The notes below the pieces were generated by a model, which did no database searches, was not told the DNA's origin, and worked only from the letters and a program-made list of their open reading frames with translations. 9,281 nucleotides of DNA from a bacterium ADurb.Bin374 (GTDB taxonomy: Bacteria; Riflebacteria; Ozemobacteria; Ozemobacterales; Ozemobacteraceae), in the NCBI GenBank assembly GCA_002068715.1, contig MWAR01000092.1, forward strand, positions 1 to 9,281. The letters are read 5' to 3'. This document shows positions 5,842 through 9,281 of this stretch, in pieces. How positions within the stretch are numbered: the stretch's first letter is position 1; every line of letters begins with the position of its first letter. A program made the translations under genes and the position numbers.

Positions 5842-8682
5842 TCAGGCTTCAGGCAGAGAAGGTGCCGATTGTCGCCGGAGAATGAGGATGGAGAGGTCAT
5901 CATCCGGCAATGCCGATCCGACGAATCCGTCGTAGGAAGCCATGATGCTTTGGGAAAACGCCGCCGCATCCGTCATCGGCGCCGACCGTAACGCCTGCTC
6001 GAGCCGCTCATCGCCGAACGAGAGACCGGCGACGTCGCGATTCTCCATGAGCCCATCGGTGAACAGCATCAGGATCTCGCCTGGTTCAAGAACGACACAT
6101 TGCCGCGGAAAAGGTGCCGGGCAGGAGTCCGAAGCCAGCGGAAGATGTTCCATGCGGACTCTTTCGAGGACTCCGTTCCGGCGTCTGATGAAAGGGAACG
6201 GGGCACCGCCGCCGGCGATTTCGATGGAACCGGTTTCCGTATCGAGGGCGAACGCGGCGCAATACATCATCTGCCGCCGCTCGAGAAGCCGGAACAGGAT
6301 GCGATCGAGCTGGCTGAGGAGGCGCACGGGGTCGCCGCTTTCTTCGGCGCACTGCATGGTTATCGATTTGGCCATCGCCATCGTGAGAGCCGCGCTCGTG
6401 CCGTGACCGATCACATCGCCCGTTACGAACAGCCAGCGGCCATCCGCGAGGTTCATCGCGTCGACGTAGTCGCCGCTCAGCTCGGATACCCGACGCAAGA
6501 TGACGATTGCGTCGAATCCGGGGATCGTGAGCCTGCCCGCCGGAATCAGCGCATCCTGAACCATTTTCGCCATCCGGACTTCCTGCATGTCCTCGAGCAT
6601 CCGATTGAAGGCCCTGCCCAGTTCGCCGAGTTCGTCCCCCGATTCGACGCGTACGCGCACGGAGGTATCGCCACCCTGGAGGGCGGTCATTCCCGCAGCC
6701 AGTTCTGCAATCGGCTTCAGGAAAAGATCCGCCAGGATTTTCCCGGATACCACGGCCGACGTCGCGATGATGAGAAACATCAGCCAGACGACGGTCCTGA
6801 AATCGCCAAGCGTTGAAAGAACGTATTCCCTGGGGATGGTCGCTATCAGCTGACGTCGCCCGAGAAAGACGGAAGGAATGCAGATGGCGAGATGTTCCAC
6901 CCCGCGATGGAAAAAGGCATCCGTCGCCGCCGTCCCGGAAATTCGGGATCTGTCGAGCAGCACGCGAAGCGCCGACGGTATTCCGGCCTTTTCACGGCCC
7001 GTAAGCGTGCCGCCGTCTATGTCGTAAGCGAAAACCCGGAATCCGTCGGTCGATTTCGCGCGAGCGGCAAACCGTTGTTTCAGGTAATAATCGACCGCCG
7101 CGCGCCGATCCTTCACGATGTTGACGAACGCGGCCGGATGGGAAGGATCGCGGATCACGTCCCAGAACCACAGGCCGCGGCAGATGGCAAAATCGAGATT
7201 GAGAACGGTTCCCGGCTGGTCCATCGCCGAAGAGAGTCCGAGGGCCGGGTTTTCGAAGGCCATCCGGGTAAACAGGTCGACCTGGCGAACGGTTCCGGAC
7301 ACGTCGGGCGGCATCAGCTCGGGCGCATGGCGTTCCAGGCCGATCTGTGCCATAACTCTGAATATATTTTCTACCCGTGCGAGCATCTCGGGTCTGTCGG
7401 TGGAAACGACGAGTTCGCCGCGCCTGTCACGGAACTCGATCTTGATCATCGCATGTTTTTTCTTGAGAGCGGCGATGCGAGCCTGGCGAACCGCCGGATC
7501 GGGACTTCGAAGGCCGCGGTCGTCCCGGATGCGCCGGAACACCTCGCGAAGGCGCTTCCGATCGGCCTCGTAGCCGGCGTCAATCGATTCCAGGAGGGAC
7601 TTCCCCTGGTGAAGCGCCCGTTCCGTCAGCACCTTTTCCCGTTCGGAAACGGCCTCGACGGCGAGGCCGGCCAGACCGACAAGCGGCAGGAACGTCGAGA
7701 AAAGGAAGAGGAGGATCAGTTTGACACGGACGGAAACCCAGATATCGGCGCCCCTGACGAGCCATCGATACCAGAAGATCATCGCCCCGGCAGCAAGCAG
7801 AAGGGAAATCACATTCACGGAAAGGCGCAGGCGCGCGGCGAACACGGCGGGATTCGGCCGGCACGCCAGCAGTTCCGTTTCGCCAAGCTTATCCGGCACC
7901 CAGACGAGGCCGTCGGATTCGAGCCAGGGGTCTTTGTAGAGGCGGAAACGATCCGCGGCCCGGGTCACGGCTTCGCCGGGACAGTCGACGCCGGATTGGC
8001 GCCACGGTTCTCCCGGCCTGGCCGCCAGAAGGGTCGTTCCCGGCCGAAGATGCAACCGCTTCAGCTTTCGGAGAAGCTCTTCGCCGGACGGAACCTGCCA
8101 CACGGCGCATATCAGGCCGCCTTCATTCTCAAACCGTTTCCAGAAGAGCAAGCTGTCGGACTGGCCGGATTTGACGATGACCCCCCGCCCCCCCGCAGTA
8201 TGGAGGAGGCCGGTGGTAAAATCAGAGCCGAACAGCAGATCGAGCGTGGCTTCTTCGGGTCTCGTGCGCTCTGGCGCGCCATCGGGACCCGGACACAGCT
8301 CCCGCCAGATGACCCGCATGGCGGGGGGCGCCTCGGGGCGGCGCCAGGTCATGGTCGCCAGCACGGCAGAGTCGTCGAACCGAAAGAGATCGACGGGACC
8401 ACCCCATCGGCCGATACGGTTTCGGGCCAGATCGAGGTTTCTCGAGGCCACGTCGTCACGTCCCAGGGATTCGAAGCATCGCGAATAGAAATTTTTCGGG
8501 TCGACCCTGCTGCGAAGTCCGGCCAGTTCGTCGCGAAGGGCCGCGACCGTCGCAACCAGCTCCGCGGCCTCGGACGCATCGATCGCGTGATGAAGCAGGA
8601 GCGCGCCGCCGAGGATGGGTATTATACCAAACAATACATAAAACGACGCCACCCGCAACAGAAGTTTCATCTTTTCAAGCAT
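5842..8682 (-). CDS. Membrane SpoIIE-type serine phosphatase with two outer sensor regions and HAMP
   Basis: This is a 946-residue inner-membrane receptor phosphatase. Helices are at about 9-31, 285-306, 318-343 and 630-650. They leave two large regions outside the membrane, 32-284 and 344-628, neither of which I recognise as a named sensor fold. A HAMP linker (about 650-702; LKPIAELAAGM, then ESGDELGELGRAFNRM) leads into a PP2C/SpoIIE catalytic domain (about 720-937). The metal-binding acidic motifs are present: SGDYVD at 736-741, GDVIGHG at 755-761, FTDGLME at 874-880 and PDDDLSILILR at 926-936. Two motifs are unusual: SGDYVD for the common GGDYYD, and AGGGAPFP at 823-830 where relatives have NAGH. 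Such enzymes usually dephosphorylate a STAS anti-anti-sigma protein. The ATG at 8682 lies inside the end of the upstream phosphatase gene (8-nt overlap ATGCTTGA) with no clear ribosome site, implying translational coupling. An alternative start is Met5 at 8670. Confidence 0.92.
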   Translation of the reverse strand: MLEKMKLLLRVASFYVLFGIIPILGGALLLHHAIDASEAAELVATVAALRDELAGLRSRVDPKNFYSRCFESLGRDDVASRNLDLARNRIGRWGGPVDLFRFDDSAVLATMTWRRPEAPPAMRVIWRELCPGPDGAPERTRPEEATLDLLFGSDFTTGLLHTAGGRGVIVKSGQSDSLLFWKRFENEGGLICAVWQVPSGEELLRKLKRLHLRPGTTLLAARPGEPWRQSGVDCPGEAVTRAADRFRLYKDPWLESDGLVWVPDKLGETELLACRPNPAVFAARLRLSVNVISLLLAAGAMIFWYRWLVRGADIWVSVRVKLILLFLFSTFLPLVGLAGLAVEAVSEREKVLTERALHQGKSLLESIDAGYEADRKRLREVFRRIRDDRGLRSPDPAVRQARIAALKKKHAMIKIEFRDRRGELVVSTDRPEMLARVENIFRVMAQIGLERHAPELMPPDVSGTVRQVDLFTRMAFENPALGLSSAMDQPGTVLNLDFAICRGLWFWDVIRDPSHPAAFVNIVKDRRAAVDYYLKQRFAARAKSTDGFRVFAYDIDGGTLTGREKAGIPSALRVLLDRSRISGTAATDAFFHRGVEHLAICIPSVFLGRRQLIATIPREYVLSTLGDFRTVVWLMFLIIATSAVVSGKILADLFLKPIAELAAGMTALQGGDTSVRVRVESGDELGELGRAFNRMLEDMQEVRMAKMVQDALIPAGRLTIPGFDAIVILRRVSELSGDYVDAMNLADGRWLFVTGDVIGHGTSAALTMAMAKSITMQCAEESGDPVRLLSQLDRILFRLLERRQMMYCAAFALDTETGSIEIAGGGAPFPFIRRRNGVLERVRMEHLPLASDSCPAPFPRQCVVLEPGEILMLFTDGLMENRDVAGLSFGDERLEQALRSAPMTDAAAFSQSIMASYDGFVGSALPDDDLSILILRRQSAPSLPEA

Positions 8683-9281
8683 GACGTCGCAGCACGATCA
8701 GGGTCAGATCGTCCTCCAGCTTCGGATCCTGGTGATGATGCATGAATGCCGAGACGAGGCCTTCGCGGATCGCCTTCGCCGATTCGGCGCGGGTCGTGCG
8801 GGCGGTCGCATAGAGACGGTCGTATCCGAACACAGTCCCGGCCTCGTCCATTCCCTCGACAAGCCCATCGGTATACAGCACGAGGGCGTCTCCCGGCGCA
8901 AGCGTGATCTCTGCCCCCTTCAGACGGAGTTTTTTATCGTTGACGCCCAGCGGAAAACCGACCGTGGGAATCTCCTCAACGTCTCCCGAACTCTTTCGTC
9001 TGAACGGATACGGATGGCCGGCGTTCACGACCAGGATGCGTCCCGTTCCCGGATCAAGGGTGCCGATCACACAGGTCATCATTTTCCGGCGTTTCATCAG
9101 ACGGAAAATCAGCCGGTTGAGACCGTTCATCAGCTCCTTCGGATCGGTTCCCGACTCCGCGAATTTCGTCACAGCCGTTTTGACCATGACCATGAGCAGG
9201 GCCGAGCCGGCCCCATGCCCGGTTACATCCCCGAGAAGGAAGAGCAGCGTCCCTTTCGGGAGAGGTATGAGATCACAGTAA
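8675..9281 (-). CDS. SpoIIE/PP2C-type serine phosphatase, C-terminal 201 residues (5' end beyond window)
   Basis: The frame is open from the right edge (first whole codon at 9280) to the stop at 8675, so the start and any sensor domains are outside. Visible residues begin YCDLIPLPKG, the continuation of a GGDYCD-type motif. GDVTGHG (17-23 of the visible part), VNAGHPYPF, LYTDGLVEGMD and LEDDLTLIVLRR then follow in the standard order. All acidic metal-ligand motifs in view and the NAGH motif are canonical, so this copy should be active. An ATG at 9193 is internal: the conserved GDVTGHG motif lies upstream of it. The gene overlaps the next phosphatase by 8 nt, and the two share MM.C and TDGL motifs, so they look like tandem paralogues in one operon. 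A role in a partner-switching pathway is inferred; no anti-sigma or STAS gene is visible. Confidence 0.92.
   Translation of the reverse strand, partial: YCDLIPLPKGTLLFLLGDVTGHGAGSALLMVMVKTAVTKFAESGTDPKELMNGLNRLIFRLMKRRKMMTCVIGTLDPGTGRILVVNAGHPYPFRRKSSGDVEEIPTVGFPLGVNDKKLRLKGAEITLAPGDALVLYTDGLVEGMDEAGTVFGYDRLYATARTTRAESAKAIREGLVSAFMHHHQDPKLEDDLTLIVLRRHA

Noticed and set aside
8178..8195. C6-G-C7 tract within the large phosphatase
   Set aside because: It encodes an ordinary GGRG stretch in a poorly conserved sensor region. The run is interrupted and there is no sign of a broken frame.
6892..8745. A 617-codon open frame on the plus strand
   Set aside because: It lies wholly antisense to the phosphatase genes, which have clear domains and motifs. 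Its translation is Arg/Gly/Pro-rich with no recognisable motif, a common artefact of GC-rich coding DNA.
9191..9193. ATG at 9193 as the start of the right-hand phosphatase
   Set aside because: The conserved GDVTGHG motif is encoded in frame upstream of it, so the gene continues beyond the window.

Overview
The window carries six protein-coding genes, all on the minus strand, so transcription runs from right to left. Two are cut by the window edges. I see no tRNA, rRNA, CRISPR array, transposase or phage gene. The DNA is GC-rich (about 60% by eye). The genes suggest a Gram-negative-type (two-membrane) free-living or environmental bacterium: there is an exported TPR protein with a signal peptide or lipobox, and a phosphatase with large loops outside the inner membrane. 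Two families of dispersed intergenic repeat are also typical of environmental genomes. I cannot fix the phylum. Tandem membrane SpoIIE phosphatases beside pilin-like proteins would fit groups such as Riflebacteria/Ozemobacteria, but that is only a guess.

Layout in transcription order. (1) 9281-8675: the C-terminal part of a SpoIIE/PP2C-type serine phosphatase. (2) 8682-5842: a 946-residue membrane SpoIIE phosphatase that overlaps gene 1 by 8 nt. It has two successive outside sensor regions, then HAMP, then the catalytic domain. (3) 5841-5604: an intergenic stretch with a palindromic dispersed repeat (5725-5789) and a good sigma70-type promoter (5677-5649). (4) 5603-5094: a small membrane protein with an N-terminal zinc ribbon, one membrane helix and an outer domain resembling the C-terminal part of type IV pilin-like proteins. 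(5) 5093-4962: a leader with a second strong promoter (5063-5035) and a stem-loop. (6) 4961-3357: an exported or lipid-anchored TPR-repeat protein. (7) 3316-1484: glmS, 40 nt downstream of the TPR gene and probably co-transcribed. (8) 1483-1096: a gene-free stretch made largely of nested degenerate inverted repeats. (9) 1095-1: the N-terminal 365 residues of MutS2, running off the left edge just past the Walker A motif.

Functionally this is a mix. glmS (entry to amino-sugar and cell-wall synthesis) and mutS2 (ribosome rescue/anti-recombination ATPase) are housekeeping. The two coupled SpoIIE phosphatases form a signalling pair that probably feeds a partner-switching (STAS / anti-sigma kinase) pathway, but no partner gene is visible. 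The TPR protein and the zinc-ribbon/pilin-like protein are envelope proteins of unknown job. The points most worth a second look are the nested repeat mosaic, the zinc-ribbon/pilin-like chimera, the double-sensor phosphatase with its divergent catalytic motifs, and a G8 tract inside the Walker A codons of mutS2.
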